From NCBI RefSeq assembly GCF_902686445.1, contig NC_062213.1, positions 54,695,268 through 54,759,267 of the forward strand: DNA of 64,000 bases, in the 5' to 3' direction. Below the pieces are notes generated by a model. That model searched no databases, had not been told where the DNA came from, and saw nothing but the letters and a program-made list of their open reading frames with translations. Within the stretch, counting starts at the first letter, position 1; each line of letters starts with the position of its first letter. Below are positions 24,922 to 38,799 of the stretch, piece by piece. The translations under genes were made by a program, and so were the position numbers. Origin of the DNA: Sciurus carolinensis (lineage: Eukaryota; Chordata; Mammalia; Rodentia; Sciuridae).

Positions 24922-25500
24922 AAAATTTTTTTTTTTACTTTTACAGACTGCATTTTGATTCACTGTACACAAATGGAGTACATCTTTTTGTTTCTATGGT
25001 TGTGCACAATGTAGATTCGTATCATTTGTTTAATCATACTTGTACATAGGGTAATGATGTCTGTCTCATTCCATCTTTCATACCCCTGCCTCCTCCCCCT
25101 CTAATTTTCCTTTATGTAATATAAGGTTCCTCCATTCTTCTCTTACCCCCTACCCCCCACCTCCATAATATATCATCATTCACTTATCAGGGAAAACATT
25201 CGGCCTTTGGTTTTTAGGGATTGTCTTATTTCACTTAGTATGATATTCTCCAATTCCATACATTTATCTGCAGATGCCATTATATTATTATTCTTTATGG
25301 CTGAATAATATTTCATTGTATATATACCACAGTTTCTTTATCCATCCATCTGTTGAAGGGCATCTAGTTTGGTTCTACAATTTAGCTTTTGTGAATTGAG
25401 CAGTTATAGATATTGATGTATTACTGTAGTATGCCAATTTTAAGTCCTTTGGGTATAAACCAAGGAGTGGGATAACTGGGTGAAAAGGTGGGTCCTTTTT
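24922..25500 (-). mobile_element. L1 3' end, truncated
   Basis: T-run, 'cagactgcattttgattcac', the C-rich tract and then inverted ORF2 end up to 'gggataactgggtgaaaag'. Near-duplicate flanks 'cctttttaattttt' and 'cctttttattttt' suggest its target-site duplication. Confidence 0.8.
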
Positions 25501-27232
25501 ATTTTTTTTAATCATCAACTTCTTAGGTTTAAATACACTTTCAGTTTTTAATGAATTCTAAAAGAGCCTATAAGGCTTAACTATAAAGGTAAAATGTATA
25601 AATTAAGATAAGTATTTTTAGGAAATGGAGTAAAATTATGGTTAACCTCAAAAAAGATTGACCCTGGACATAATATCCATCTATTTAATAGTAGCTTTTC
25701 ATATAGGAGGGACTAGTACAGGTCTAGGAAGAATAACTCCAGAGCTAGTGAGAAATCCTGTTCTCATTGTACTTCCAACCCTCTGGTATCTCCTGTCTTA
25801 TAATGGCACCATTTATTTTCTTTGGCTCTTCAACATTTTGTATATGAGTTCCTTTTAAAGCCAAGTACTGCTGAGAAAAGGACCATGTTCATCTCAGTTA
25901 TTTCCTAACACTGGATGAGCTCAATGCTTGGCAGGTCTTATGACACGGAATGCAGATGAGTCCAACAGGGGAGCAGAGTTGTCTAGGGGTACAGTCACTC
26001 ATAAATGCAAACACCTGAACAAGCGCTGAGGCATGTGAACCTGCACCATGCTCCATTCCACCTCTGAAGACAGAGACGACGTGCATTCTTTCCCAGTGCT
26101 CATGAAAATGTGTAATCCAAGCAGAGGTTATGCAAATATAAAACAATTAATCATAAGCAATGGAGGCCAATATCTGTCAACTTCATGAGCACAAATCAGA
26201 GTTTTTTTTAAGGAAAATAAAAGCATCCTTAAGTGATTCCTCAGAGAACTTTTCTTTCCCTACTATAAATAAATCATTCTATTTGGTTGATATTTAAATT
26301 CAGGAGATACATGAATTTTAGATTCAGGAGCACACACAAAAATGTGACACACATAAAATGCTGATTGAAAGTAGGATAATATTTAAATTCTACCTTATTC
26401 CTATTTAATTTGGAATAAAGTTTGTCTACTCATTCAGAGGAATAAGGGATTTTTCACCCTTCATAACGACAGGCTTGAATTCCCTAGGGAGCGCCACAAG
26501 GTAAGTCATCTTGCAACAATTCTCACGGGGATGTTGATGGGGCTCTAAAATGGAAGCGTTACAGAGCCCCGCCCTGAAATGCACTGGCAGAGCAATGTCA
26601 TTGGCAATGCCCCTCCCAGCTGCAAGGGCCTCTGTGCAGCATCCCATAGATCAGTATTATCAGTCAGTCAGCACACACAGCCGTATTTTCTGTCCTATAG
26701 AAGCAATGGTAGTCTCTGCCACTGGCATTCCGTGAAGTGTGGGGACTCTGCTGCTATGTTCCTGGGTCATCTTGATCAAGTTACCCAACATTCCTATACC
26801 TTAGTCTACCCAACTGTAAAAATGGGATAATAATTATGTTCCTATTATAGGGTTCTGAAGACTGGATGTTTTATTTTACATAAAGCAGGTACATATGTAA
26901 GTATTGCCTATAATTATTACTAAGGAGCTGGAACACCAAAACTATTACCTCTCAACTCTAAAGAAAATGCAAGAAGCAAAAAGGAATATACTTGGATATG
27001 CCAAACTAACCAATTGATGAAATTAAACTTATTCCTATCTCAAAATTAATCTTTACCACTTTTAATAAGTTTTCAGTTTTTATTTCTCACAATCTACAAA
27101 TGTCATAAGCATTTATACCCTATTTCCTAAGAGCAGTCTTCTACCTATGTGCTGTGACTTTAGTGTTTTGCTCTGTTAATGCCTTGGCCCTTTGCAGCGT
27201 TATTTTAGTTAGGTACCTGACTTTTCTCCAGA
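25501..27232. other. Mostly unassigned stretch
   Basis: A MIR-like core is at 26740-26860. The GC-richer 26470-26700 segment has no repeat signature and no gene. Confidence 0.4.
26740..26860 (+). mobile_element. MIR SINE fragment
   Basis: 'gatcaagttacccaacatt' then 'caactgtaaaaatgggataa' and 'agggttctgaagac' follow the MIR order. Confidence 0.6.
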
Positions 27233-27290
27233 CTCTTAGTGCTTGCAGACAATGTTCAGTACCTTTGCTATTTGATGAATTCATCCATCA
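27233..27290 (+). repeat. Left arm of an inverted repeat
   Basis: 27263-27290 is the exact reverse complement of 28031-28058 (28 bp); 27233-27248 pairs with 28060-28075 at 15 of 16 positions. The arm holds an extra 13 bp relative to its partner. Core GATGAATTCATC is itself palindromic. Confidence 0.9.
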
Positions 27291-28030
27291 CTAAATTTTG
27301 GTTCTGATACTTTTAGAATGATGAATTCTAGCACACTTCCTAGAAGAATGGGGCTGTCAGATGTAACCTCCTGATTGTTTTCTAGTTATTTGCTCAATCT
27401 TAGCCATTAGAACAATTTTCATGTCACTGCTTTCCTAGCTCCCTACTTGTTCCCCAGTCCCCACCTTCCCTGCTTTCCTTTCCTATAGTACACACTCTGG
27501 AACACTCAAACAATATCAGGTGAATGGTCAAGAAAACTGGCTATGAAAAGAAAAAAGGAAAACTAGTTATGGGATCAAATAATTTATAGTTTCAAATTTC
27601 ATTGATAGATAGTTATTTGAGCAATTGCAGAAAAGGGTAAAGTTAAGGTAACTTTAACTGAAAGGTACTGAAAGGCACTGAAAGGCAGTTATCTTTGAGG
27701 AAGAGTTATAAGATTCCTTTCTCCCTGCGACATTTGTTTTTCTTGAACGGGTGCAGAACTTCCATAAACACCAGGGCCCACTCTGCATATACTACAGCTT
27801 CTAGTTGAGCATCTTTTGACTGGATTTCTCTATGTAATTGCTTATTTAGGAGATTAGTTTTCTCCTTTGAATTTCAAACTGAATGCCATAATTTTTAAAA
27901 GTTTAAGATAAAAGAACACAGGTAGTTAAACAACAACAACAACAACAAAAAACCACACTAGATCCATTACATTGGACAATTAGATAATATTTAAGCATCT
28001 TTTGGTGCCAACTTAGTGAAGAACAGAGAT

Positions 28031-28075
28031 TGATGGATGAATTCATCAAATAGCAAAGCCTGCAAGCATTAAGAG
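28031..28075 (-). repeat. Right arm of an inverted repeat
   Basis: Partner of 27233-27290, separated by 740 bp. No known repeat family was recognised for the arms. Confidence 0.9.
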
Positions 28076-28761
28076 ATTTTTACTGCAATCCTGCATCAAA
28101 GGGATCTTGACCAGGGACTTCCAATACACTTCAGCTGTTTTAAAGAGATGTGATTTTGTCCTCCTGCAGAGGCCTTGTTTTGGAGGAAGTTGCTGCCTGC
28201 TTCAATGTCACAAATATAATCTCCTGTGTTCCCATCCATCCCCAGGGGACCTTGGGAAGGTCTGACTTGCTGCTTACCTCCCTCTTCTCATGCTCAACAT
28301 TATATTTTAAGCACATTTATTTTCCTCATAAGCCGCAGACCGGTTATTTCAATTAAGTGAAAAAAATTTTTTTTGTAACTGAATTAAAATCTCTTGGTAG
28401 TTAGGAAATAATTTGTACTTTTCTGAATTGAAGAATTGGATACATAGATACTGGACAGTTAACTGCATGTAGCTAATGAAAACCAATCTCTGTGAGTTCA
28501 GGCCTATTAGAAACTAAGCTTGAAGTCTGTTCATAACAGACTTTTCAGGGGGTCTATTCCATGATATTCAAACATGCATAGTGAAGTGATAATAAAGCCA
28601 TTTAGAAATGATAACTTACACGGTATTGGTCAACATCATGGTCATCAACAAGAACAGTTCTGCCCCAAAGACAGGAGTCATAACAGACTCAGCAGAGATT
28701 GCCACCACAAAACATAGCTGCCTCATCAGTATCTGGACCTAAATGTTTCAAGAGTGCGGAA

Positions 28762-28990
28762 GCTGTGTGAGGTGGTATATGCCTGTAATCCTAGCAGCTT
28801 GGGAGGCTGAGGCAGGGGGATTGAAAGTTCAAAACCAGTCTCAGCAAAAACTAGATGCTAAGCAACTCAGTAAGACCTTGTCTCTAAATAAAATACAAAA
28901 AATATGACTGGGGATGTGGCTCAGTGGTTGAGTGTCCCTGAGTTCAATCCCTGGTATCCTCCTGACTCCCCCCACTTCCCCCTGAAAAGA
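28762..28990 (+). mobile_element. Dimeric B1/ID SINE
   Basis: 'gcctgtaatcctagcagctt', 'gtaagaccttgtctctaa', then 'ctggggatgtggctcagtgg' and 'gagttcaatccctggtatc'. Confidence 0.9.
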
Positions 28991-29721
28991 AGAGTGCAAA
29001 AATTGACAGGTAAAATTCAAGTGTGAAAAGTTGGACAGTTTCACAAGAGGAGATAGATTCTAAATGAGAACTGGGATTTTAGAAAGAAATTTGGCAGAAG
29101 GGAACCGTGTAAACACAGAGAAGTAGGAATGAATTATCAGTAATGATTGATGAGAAAAACAAATAATTGAATGGTAGGTTCAGAACCAGGAGGTACAGGA
29201 AAAGATAATTAGATCTAGCCTCCTGGCTCTAGGGAGGCAAGGTCTTATTATCTTGTTTTGCACACAAAATAACTGGCCAAAATGCCTGGAAAGGTTAAAT
29301 TAGGTGACTGAGTTCTTCATCCAGTGATTTTTCAAACTTTACTGCATAATATTTTTTTTTCCACCAGGATTTTCGTTTATTCAAATTATATTGAAAATAT
29401 AAAGTTTTGGTAACATAATTTGTGGCAGAATAGATAATCTAGATAACATATATGCAAAATCTATTTTTAAACTTTTACATTTTATTATTTATAATTGTAT
29501 TAAACTTAAATAATAAATGACCATTGCTATTTATTCGCACGTTGCTTTATGCAAACATTTAAGATGAAACTAAAGATTTTCAGGGACATTCATGTGACTT
29601 AAAGAGTTGAAACAGATCCTTCTTCTACAAAATTGTCAGTTTTTTAGTTATTGATAGTCTGGTTCTGCGCTTATCCCTAAATACCACTTCTTCTCTTATT
29701 TATTCTCTTCTAAGAATATTT

Positions 29722-29840
29722 TTAAAAATGTAGATGTCTGGGCTCAAACCCTAGGAAGTCTGACTCAGTGGATTGGGTGGATCCTGGGATTCCCATCTGT
29801 TTAAGACTCTCAGATGGTCCCCAAATGTGGGGACATCATC
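29722..29840 (+). mobile_element. MER5-like hAT fragment
   Basis: 'atgtagatgtctgggctc' and 'gtctgactcagtggattggg' resemble the middle of MER5A. Confidence 0.5.
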
Positions 29841-30109
29841 AGGGACCAATCTGTGCCATCTTCCTATGTTAAGAAAAATCCTGTCACATTTTCTTGAACT
29901 CTGGATTGATGGACAAAAACTTGGTTTATCTCATCAATGGTACTCTTCATCTGTTTTTCCAGTTTTCAAAACTTTTATCACAGTCAAAAAGTGGCAGTTT
30001 GCAATCAATAGCATTTGAAAAGATCTACACATATCTGAGTCTAGGCTCCTCAGACACAACACTAGTGACAGTGGTCTCAAGGAGGACCTGGGAGTGTTGG
30101 AGAGAAGAG

Positions 30110-30255
30110 AATATCAAGTCAAAGCTCTGGGTTTGAATCCTGGATTTCCTGCTTGTTAGTATTGATGTTGACTTAAGTACCTTAACCCACACTTTAGATT
30201 ATATAATGGGGTCAGTAAGACCTTCACCAGTAATATTATAGAATTATGGGTAGAA
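30110..30255 (+). mobile_element. MIR SINE fragment
   Basis: 'gctctgggtttgaatcctgg' then 'cttaagtaccttaaccc' and 'ataatggggtcagtaa' follow the MIR order. Confidence 0.65.
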
Positions 30256-31199
30256 AGACATAGTAGAGAAGTTCTCTAAAACTATAAAGACCAATACAAA
30301 CTTAAAAAAAAATCAAAGTGATTTTAATTCAACATAATTTATTCAATTACTACTAAATACCTAGTATAAGTGAACCACTACAGTAGTGACAGAGATGCAG
30401 TTTCCTCAGTCCTCCTCTCAAGAAGAAAAAATTCCATAGATGAACGATATTCTTCCCCTGCCATCGTCTTTTGGTCTCTGGCATTGATCAGAGAATGAGG
30501 CTCTCCAGAAGCAGTATCCTGACTGGCCCTTTCTCTAAGAGGTAGGCAATTAATGGGGAGAGGGTTGAGAGAAATTATATCTTTTTAAAATTTTGCTTCT
30601 TCTTTTTCTTTTTCCTCTACAGATTTAAGAGGGTTGGGAGCTCATGTTTCTTCTTGGAAAGTTTGAGAAAGACCTTAGTAGGGATCTAGGGAAGGAAATG
30701 TACAGAGCTGCTGCTGTACCTTGCTTGGGATCAGGCTCTTCTGGAGAGGAGGTAAGGGGTCTTTTGAAAGCTTTTGCATTTCATAGTTTATCTCATCAGA
30801 GCAAAATTTCTAGCAGTGGGTGAGGACAGGCCTGTTTAGTCCGAGCACCCCACCTAATGTATTTTGGGGAATCTTCAGCAGAGATACATCCAAAGTTAGA
30901 TTCACAGCAGGGGAGGAAAGTCCATCTTAAACAAGTTTACAAACAGCTCATGTCAGAAGGCAGTTAGTGCAGTGGTATTTCAGAGAAGCAACACTGCTAA
31001 TGGCAGTGTGAAAATGGGAGATAAAAGGACATATATTCTTGAGAAAAGCAAATGAAAGCAAACGACAGTGCAGTGGTGAAGAGAGCTGAGCATGAGGAAC
31101 CACAGGATCGCAAGTCAGGAAGCCTGTCTCTGCAATCCTAGTCAAATGGCTTTACCTTCTGGGGCTCCTCTCATCCTCGCCCCATTCACCCTCCTTCCA

Positions 31200-31720
31200 C
31201 TTCATTTGTTCGTTCTTGTGTTTGTTTTAGACGGTTGGAATAGTGTTCTAAGTCGGTCTCCTGGTTACCTTGCCAGAAACTCAAACCAAGCCACTCTGCC
31301 ACTGGAGTCATCCTGTTAGAACTTTAACCTGATTTCAAAACAAACTTCTGTCCTGAAAAAGATTTGACGACTTCCTCGCTGCTGCCAAACATCTTTGCAT
31401 GACCCACAACTCCAGAGCCAACGCCTCAGGTCTTCCTTCTCCAAACAGAGACGCTCAATCCTGAGCTTCAGCCTTCAGCTCTTTTAGCACTAAAACCCAC
31501 TTATTTCTTACTTACACACATGCGTCTGCCAGTGACTATGCCACACTCTCCTCTCCCCTCCCCTCCTCTGCCCACTGTCTAGCCGACCTTCACTCTACTC
31601 CTCTACCTGACAAAATCTTGTTCATCCTTCAACATTCAGTCCAAGTAATACTTTCTCGGTGCAGTCTTTCAGAACTCTCTGGAGAGTGTTGGTCCTTCCC
31701 TAGTAATTCCTCACTAAATC
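31200..31720 (+). mobile_element. Probable L2 fragment
   Basis: C/T-rich text such as 'ttcatccttcaacattcag' resembles L2 3' ends. Low identity. Confidence 0.35.
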
Positions 31721-34700
31721 TAAATTACAGTGGAATTTTTTTTTTTGAAGGACTTTCTGGAATTTCCCAAATGAGTGAACTGCCTGCCCTGTTATTGGCA
31801 GGTCTATGCTTCAAAGTAAAATCTCCTGTTGTTCTGCTTGGAGGTAGACAGGATAGTTCACTTGCGTTCTTGTGTTATTCTCTTTTCATGGATGTTTAAA
31901 CAAGGAAGATTATAAGAAACTTACATTTTACTGTCGGAGGAAACTCATCCTTCTTCCTATGTGCGAGTCTTCAAAGGTCTCTTGATGGAAGACTGCTTGC
32001 TTCACCATTGTGGGTTAAAGCAAAAACTTTGAGCTGTTCTCATTACTCCCTTGAAAAGTTTTCCAAGAAAAAAAAAAATCTTTTTCTTTAATCATCCTCT
32101 TGCAGAAACCAGTAAAGTCTCCCTCCAATATATCCAAAAGAGTTTCTTATGGATCAAAAAGCTATGTACAACCATGAGGGGTTCATGAAACCAGAGAAAA
32201 ATAAACAATGGAACCAGATCTTATGCTAACAGTGATAACTAGTGGCATAAGGTTTATTTCTGTAGGATTTCCCACTTTGACTCTTTAATCTCATTTTAAA
32301 TAACATAAATTATTTCCACTGTGACCATTAGATTTTAATATGCTGGAAGAGGTCTAGGAATGTGTTTTGTTGCTGTTACTGTTTTAATTTCTCTGAATGA
32401 TGGCAATGTGGAACTGTGGAATTAATAGTGCTGATCTCTTCAAGCCGCTTCATCCAAAATTTTTTTCTGCCCCAACTCTTACTGGCGTCTCTCAAGCAGG
32501 TCCATTATTGGATTAGGTCCTTTCCAGATTCAATAAACCTCGTACTCCCTGGCAGGTAAGCTAGTGGAAAACTGATGATCGTTGCTTTCTGAACTGGAAA
32601 CACAGGCGTTGCGTGGTCGAAGGGAGTTCCCCTAGATTTCTGAGACAAATGAGAGAGGAGTTGGAAAAAGCCTCTGATGCAATTGATTAGATCAAAGGCC
32701 ATTCCCTGTCCTGTGTCAGGTGGTTTTCTGCATAATGCACACCTTGTAATGTGCAGAGTTAATAAGTGCTGTGGTCATCGGTAGCTGTTCCTTCTCAAGA
32801 CCATCCCTTAATAGCAATAAGCTGTGAGAGGGACCTTCTGCTTTCATCTCAGCCTCTTTGTTTTTCAAAATCTTTCTGCGGTTAATTCAATAAATTGCAA
32901 CTCAGCCAGCCCTTTGTAATTACAGCAGGAAGGGTTTGATGACTAATAATTTCATTTATTCAAGCAGCAGAAGGATAATTTAGCAGGAAGACAATATTGG
33001 GCAATGATTCCTAAATCTGACTACGTGTCCAACCCTTAGGCAGGTTCTTGCTGCGTCAGGACTCCCTACTCACCCTGGGCCTTCATGTATTCAGAGAGAT
33101 GGAACCTCCCAGGCTATTTTTAAAAAGTTGCCTGATCTAGTTAGGTTATTAGTTCAGTGTAAGAATCACTTGTCTAGGAGTCCCTTGCAGGAGTTTTCAA
33201 AGTTATTCTTCCCTAAGAAATTGTAAAAGTGCAGCTTTTATGTTCAACTCCAGGGGATTCTGATTGCTAGGTAGGGTCTTGGAATAGGCATTTTTAATAA
33301 GCCCACAAAATGCTTCTGAAACAGGTGACCGGAGTTCCTCACTGCTCTTCATGGCTTGGCAAAAGTGGGTAGGAGCGAGAAGAAGTCACACATCATGAGA
33401 CTCAGCAGTCACCTGGGCCACTTGCAAATGTCCTCCAAACACCACAACTACCTGCTTCCAAACAGTGCCAGAGAGAGCGAGGGTCAGAGACGACTTCAGG
33501 GGCAGGGATGGTCTTCTTGGTGTGCTTTGCTGCCTAAAGGCCAGAACCAGGCAGCTGCTCATGCCCTTCCTCCTGAATGAACAGCTCCCACCTAACCTTC
33601 TTGCAGTCTGTGTCCCCCTGATTTGCTTGCTTCCCCTTCCCCGATTTGACTTCAGCTCCAACTTCTCTATTTTTGCTAGACTTATTTTTATCAAAGATCA
33701 TTTTTGGTTCTTCATGCTGTAATGATCTCCATGAGTGCATAATCATCTACCTGTACCAGATCCAGGCCCTTCTGCAAAGAATGGCAGGCTAGTTTTCCCG
33801 TAGCCCTTTCTACATCCGAGCTTCGTCTTCCATGCTGATTCATGAATGATCAGCTGACACACTGGAGAGCGTGAGGACATGCCTCTGCCTACAACATCGC
33901 TGCCATGACCATTGGTCATGACCATTTGGTGGACTCTTCAACTTTCAACCTTAAGCTAAAGCATGATTCATCTTGTAAAGACTTTTCTGACTTTTCCAAG
34001 TAGATTAGTCTCTCTGAATCTTACATGAGAACACTTATTACTCTACCTTACCTTTATTTATTTTAAGGTCTGCTCTCCACAACACAATATAACTGTATTT
34101 TAATGTTATTATCATTAATAAGATTATAAGTCATAGTAATAGCTATTTCATTTTAGGTAATTATTATTGCAAAGTGCTGTGCCTTATGCTTTATGTGAAT
34201 TATCTCTTATAATTCTTTTAAAACCTTAAGAAATAGGTACAAGTTATAGAAAACAGCAATCCAGTGTTGGAAGGCAGGTCTGTCCTCCAACATAGCATTC
34301 AGTAAGCACTTAGCAAATATTTGTTGAATGTATAAATAATTGATGTATAAATGAATGAATGAATGATGCCAAGTTTTCAGGAAAGTTGCTAATTAAAAAG
34401 ATGACTGTTTCTACTTACAAAGTGGTTGCAGGGATTCCTGGAGAGCATTTCTATTAGTGGAAGGAAAGAAAAGGAGGTGATCAAAGTGGCTCTTTTTTTA
34501 ATTCTGAAAATTATTTGTTCAATAGCGAGACTCATTAGGAAATCTTGACGGTAGATATTAAAATAAAATATATATGTGATGAGATACACAACAAAAGTGA
34601 CCTTGAAAGCCAAGTCAGGGGAGGGAGGTTGGAACCGTGCATGGTTATTTTGACCTGTTTATGCCCTGGTCACTCAGTGTTCTCTCTGCTCCTGTGGGTG

Positions 34701-35384
34701 TGGCACAGCATCCTTCCCAGAGACCCAGCCCTGTCTCCACCTCTGGAACAAGTCTTGTCCTGAGAAAGTACAGCTCTGTTTAGGTCCTTGCTTGGAGACA
34801 CTACTGTCTTGCCCTTGAACTTGCAGCCCAAGTTCCAGGGCATTAGTGTCCATCCAATATTACAATCCTGATAATTGAAATTTCTTCTTGTTTCTTGCTC
34901 CCTAGCACTTACTCTGTGGACTACATCCAGTGACAATATTCTTATCTTACCCCAGTGGCTTGGTCTGTATTATTAGTCAGCCTCTTGACCAATTCCCAAT
35001 AAGTGTCCTGTTATTAGAATCCTTCTACCTGCCTAGGAGCCCCAGCTGATAGACCTTGCACAGCCAGATCTCTGAATATACTTGTCTCTTCCAGTGAAGG
35101 TACCACATCTATTTTGACTAGGGATATTACCTGGCTAAGTTGATGGTAGTTCATCAGCATCTGTCATGATCCATCTCTTTTTTGCAAGGGCTAGACAGGT
35201 AAACTGAATAAGGATGTGGCTATGGGCCATAATCCTGCCTTTTGAAAGTCTCTGATGGTGACATTAATATGTACAATCCTTCTAGGAATGCAATACCATT
35301 TGTGACTGTCTTGGCTACTGTGGAGGCTGTGGCAGAGGAAAGAACTGGTCCAAGAGACACAACATCAAAATCTAAGGAGATACT
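31721..35384. other. Intergenic stretch, mostly repeat-free
   Basis: No gene recognised. 32400-33000 is notable as a possible regulatory element. Short MER5-like text is present near 33010-33330, and (AATG)n near 34350. Confidence 0.4.
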
Positions 35385-35404
35385 TATTTGTGTCCAATAC
35401 AGAT

Positions 35405-35757
35405 GGTGAGAGTTATAATCACAGTTCTTCTCCCATATCTGTGAGGGATTGGTTCAAGACACACACTGACACCCACTGTGGATACCAAAGACTGTGGATG
35501 CTCAGTATCCTATCTTGGAGTATCTGTATAGTACCTACACACATCCTTCAGTATACTTTACATGATTTCTAGGTAAGTATAACACCTAATATAATCTAAA
35601 TGCTATGTGAGTTTTCATACAGTTTTGTTTGAGGGAATAATTGACAAGAAAATAGTCTGTACATAGTAAAGACACAGATTTTTTTTCTGAACATTTTAAA
35701 TCTTCAGTTGATTGAATCCATGGATGCAGAACCCATAGCTATGGAAGGTTGACTCAA
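35405..35757 (-). mobile_element. Tigger-like Tc1/mariner DNA transposon
   Basis: 'gtgagggattggttcaagac', 'ccactgtggataccaaag', 'gaataattgacaagaaaat' and 'attgaatccatggatgcaga' match a non-autonomous Tigger element along its whole length. The orientation is a guess. Confidence 0.75.
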
Positions 35758-35879
35758 CTAACAAAGTGTACTTTGGACTATAACTTGGGGAAGATAGAAT
35801 AAACGTTCAATGTGGAAGAGGTCATACACATAAAAGGAAGTGAATTTTGGTTAAGTTGGTATCTATGAAATATTGACTG

Positions 35880-35990
35880 AATTGGTATGTAGCTATGTGA
35901 TTTTAGACAAGTCATACATCATAAGGGGCCCTATTTCCTCATCAGTAAAATAAAGAGAATACATTAGATGCTTAGCAGTATAACCTATGA
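35880..35990 (+). mobile_element. MIR SINE fragment
   Basis: 'ttagacaagtcatacatc' then 'tttcctcatcagtaaaataa'. Confidence 0.6.
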
Positions 35991-37250
35991 TTTTTCTAAT
36001 TATTTTCTGGGTGTCATTTAAAAATTGCAGTAATTGAAGGAATCCAGGACAACAATAAAGAGTAGTAAATTTATTAACAACAATGTACCTTATACTCCAT
36101 GAAGAAAAAAGAACATTTTTAGAAAAAAAAATTTAAAGACATCAAAAAGTAGAGCCTATACACAATTATCATATGCCTTCTTCTATACATTATTTAGATT
36201 TCTAAATTTGTTTTTCCAAATCATTATCAGGCATATATCCAATGATGAAAAGGAACAATGTATATTTAAAAATGTCTATTCACTAAGGTTTTGTTTCACA
36301 TAATTTTGAAATAGCTCTCCTGTACTCTGAATGACTATTTTGTTATAAATGTTATATTTTAACAAGACAATATACATACTTGAATAAAAAAATGGGAACC
36401 GAGAGTGTCTCATCGACTTGATTTAAAATAGTTCACGTTGTGTAGTTCAGAGGAACTCAGAAGTATGTCAAAGGACAAGGAGAAAAAAAAAAAAAAAGCC
36501 ACCCAGAAAGAAGTGAGAACAATGTCCCTGGGTCTGATTTGTGAGAAAGCAAGAATTACATTTGCATAGTTTGGCAAGACAACTAGGGGAAAGAGCAAGC
36601 ACTGGGGTATCTGCTTCCAAGTTTTAAGGCAATCAGCAATCAAAACCCCAGGGGAACCTGGATGCAGGGAAATTCCACTTTGGACTCACTGGGAATACTT
36701 AAACTCAATATCAGCTTTTGCCTGCTGATATTATTGAAAGGATGCAGATTCCTTCCCTTGGCTGAACCAGGAAAGGAAAAGAAGCACATTTTATTAAACT
36801 CAGACACATTGCAGCAAAGTAAAAGAAAAATCATTTTACATTAGATGTTTCCCTTAAGCCAGAACTCTATTCTTCAGGGATTTAAGAAATAAATACTTAA
36901 GAAACTTCTAAGGAATATAAATATATTCCAGGGTATATCTTGGAGCAAGAAGGCACACATTAAAAATATAGTTAATTTTCAGTGCGTATTTGAAAAAACA
37001 CAGGTTTCAATGTACAAATGAACTTACAACCTCTACAAAATTTTTACCAAGACATTAAATGATTTCCCCAGGGAAAAAGGAGGTAAAAGAAATCCCTGAA
37101 AAAAAATTAATTCATGTCAATATAATGCACAGTTCTTAACATATATACACAAGGGTGTATCTACTCAGAAATAATCAAAGGAATAACTTCATTTGCATAG
37201 GAGGACACTGTTGCTAACTAGAATTTTTAATTATCAACATTTAACCCTAG
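35991..37250. other. Unassigned AT-rich stretch
   Basis: No gene or confident repeat; poly(A) run near 36482. Confidence 0.4.
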
Positions 37251-37594
37251 AGATTGAATTTCTCTTATCTTAAGTGCTTGGGACCAGAAGAGTTTCAACT
37301 TTGGGATTTTTTTTTCTTCTTCAGATTTTGGAATGTTTGCCTAATACACATAATGAGATATCTTGGGGATGGGATGCAAATCTAAACAGAAAATTCATTT
37401 TTGTTATGCACTTTCTTCAAATAGCCTGAAGGCAATTTTATGATATTTTTAGTGCACCTACATTTTGACTGTCAGCTGTCACATGAGATTAGGGGTGGAA
37501 TTTTCCAACTGTAGAATCATATTAGCACTCAGAAAGTTGGGGATTTTGAAGCATTTGGGATTTGAGATTTTTAAGTTAGAGATCCTCAGCCTCT
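37251..37594 (+). mobile_element. Tigger-like DNA transposon
   Basis: Degenerate terminal inverted repeats ('agattgaatttctcttatc' and 'agttagagatcctcagcct') enclose 'gagatatcttggggatggga' and 'agcctgaaggcaatttta', a known mariner-type element order. Confidence 0.65.
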
Positions 37595-38799
37595 AACAGC
37601 ACTGTTTAATAGATATGTTCAAAGAAGTTTTTCAGCATTTGCATTCATTGGTGTGCCTTTGAAGAATGATTGATGTCTTTGTGTAGGCAAAACAAATTAT
37701 TGTTGGTAGAATTCCTTGCTCTCTGCACTACTAATGATCGGGAGGCAACTTCATGGTGTACACAACATGGGAGGGTTATGAAATGGGCAAATGGTCCCAA
37801 CGGTGCCCTCTTTGGCATATAAATCACAGTATTAAGAAACACAATACACAGCCTGAATGTTAAATCAAATTTTATGCTAAGTTTTTTTCTATGTCTATGT
37901 CTAAAGGGACACCAATATTATTTAAATGCATCTTTGGTTTACCACATATTTATTGCAGATTTGCACATAATCTACTTACTTTCCATACATGTGGATCAGT
38001 GTTTAATACATTTAGGTCACTCCAATGTTTATACACTTAAGAGAATAAGCATTTTAAGAGAACTAGAATCATCAATCTTTTTTATCTCAGAATAATATAA
38101 TGTTTCAAACTTGTTTGCTATCCTTACTAAGGAAGAAAATCATTTCCCTTAGGAACTGTAGCTGCAAATTCTCAACCACCCAGAAGGCACAAAGGGAAAA
38201 AGCCATACTCTGTAAGATCTTGATTGGTCTTGAGAGAGCAGTTATGACCCAAGTTTTGTCACTGCCATCTTCATGCCTTATTATTTGGATGGCAAATGAA
38301 AATCTACAATTGAAGGCCACGTATTCCACCTCTCTCTGACTAGAATTTGAAAGCGTCCAACTCTCTGCCAAAGTCTTCTTGAGAGAATTTGCTTCAAACT
38401 CTACATTCACACTTTTTTTTTTTTTAGTAGATTGTGAACACTAATATTTGTGCATAACATTACTTATTTCCTCATTCAATTATTTTATCTTTCCCAAGTT
38501 GTGTTCCTGATGATTTTGGCTCCACAGCAAGGTATTAAAATACGTGTAGAGTGACTATGGATTTTTAGAAAGGCTCTCTGCAGACTTTTGACTCTTGGTT
38601 TAGCATTTAAGTTTGTATTTTTTATCTAGTACTTACTTTGTGCCCAGGTTCCCTATTTCATATAATAAGTACTATTGAAAAAAAGTTTTATTTTAAGTCA
38701 GTTCCACTGAGAAAATAGGTTATCTCACTTACAACTGGAGGAAGCTGAAAGAGCATGATTTCTTAGGAAGGCAATCCCATAGGTACATCAACATTTAAA
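37595..38799. other. Unassigned stretch
   Basis: No gene or repeat recognised; T-run at 38411. Confidence 0.4.

Larger units (their letters stand above)
28991..31190. other. Intergenic stretch with old SINE/hAT pieces
   Basis: Apart from the MER5-like and MIR pieces listed separately, nothing recognised. Confidence 0.4.
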
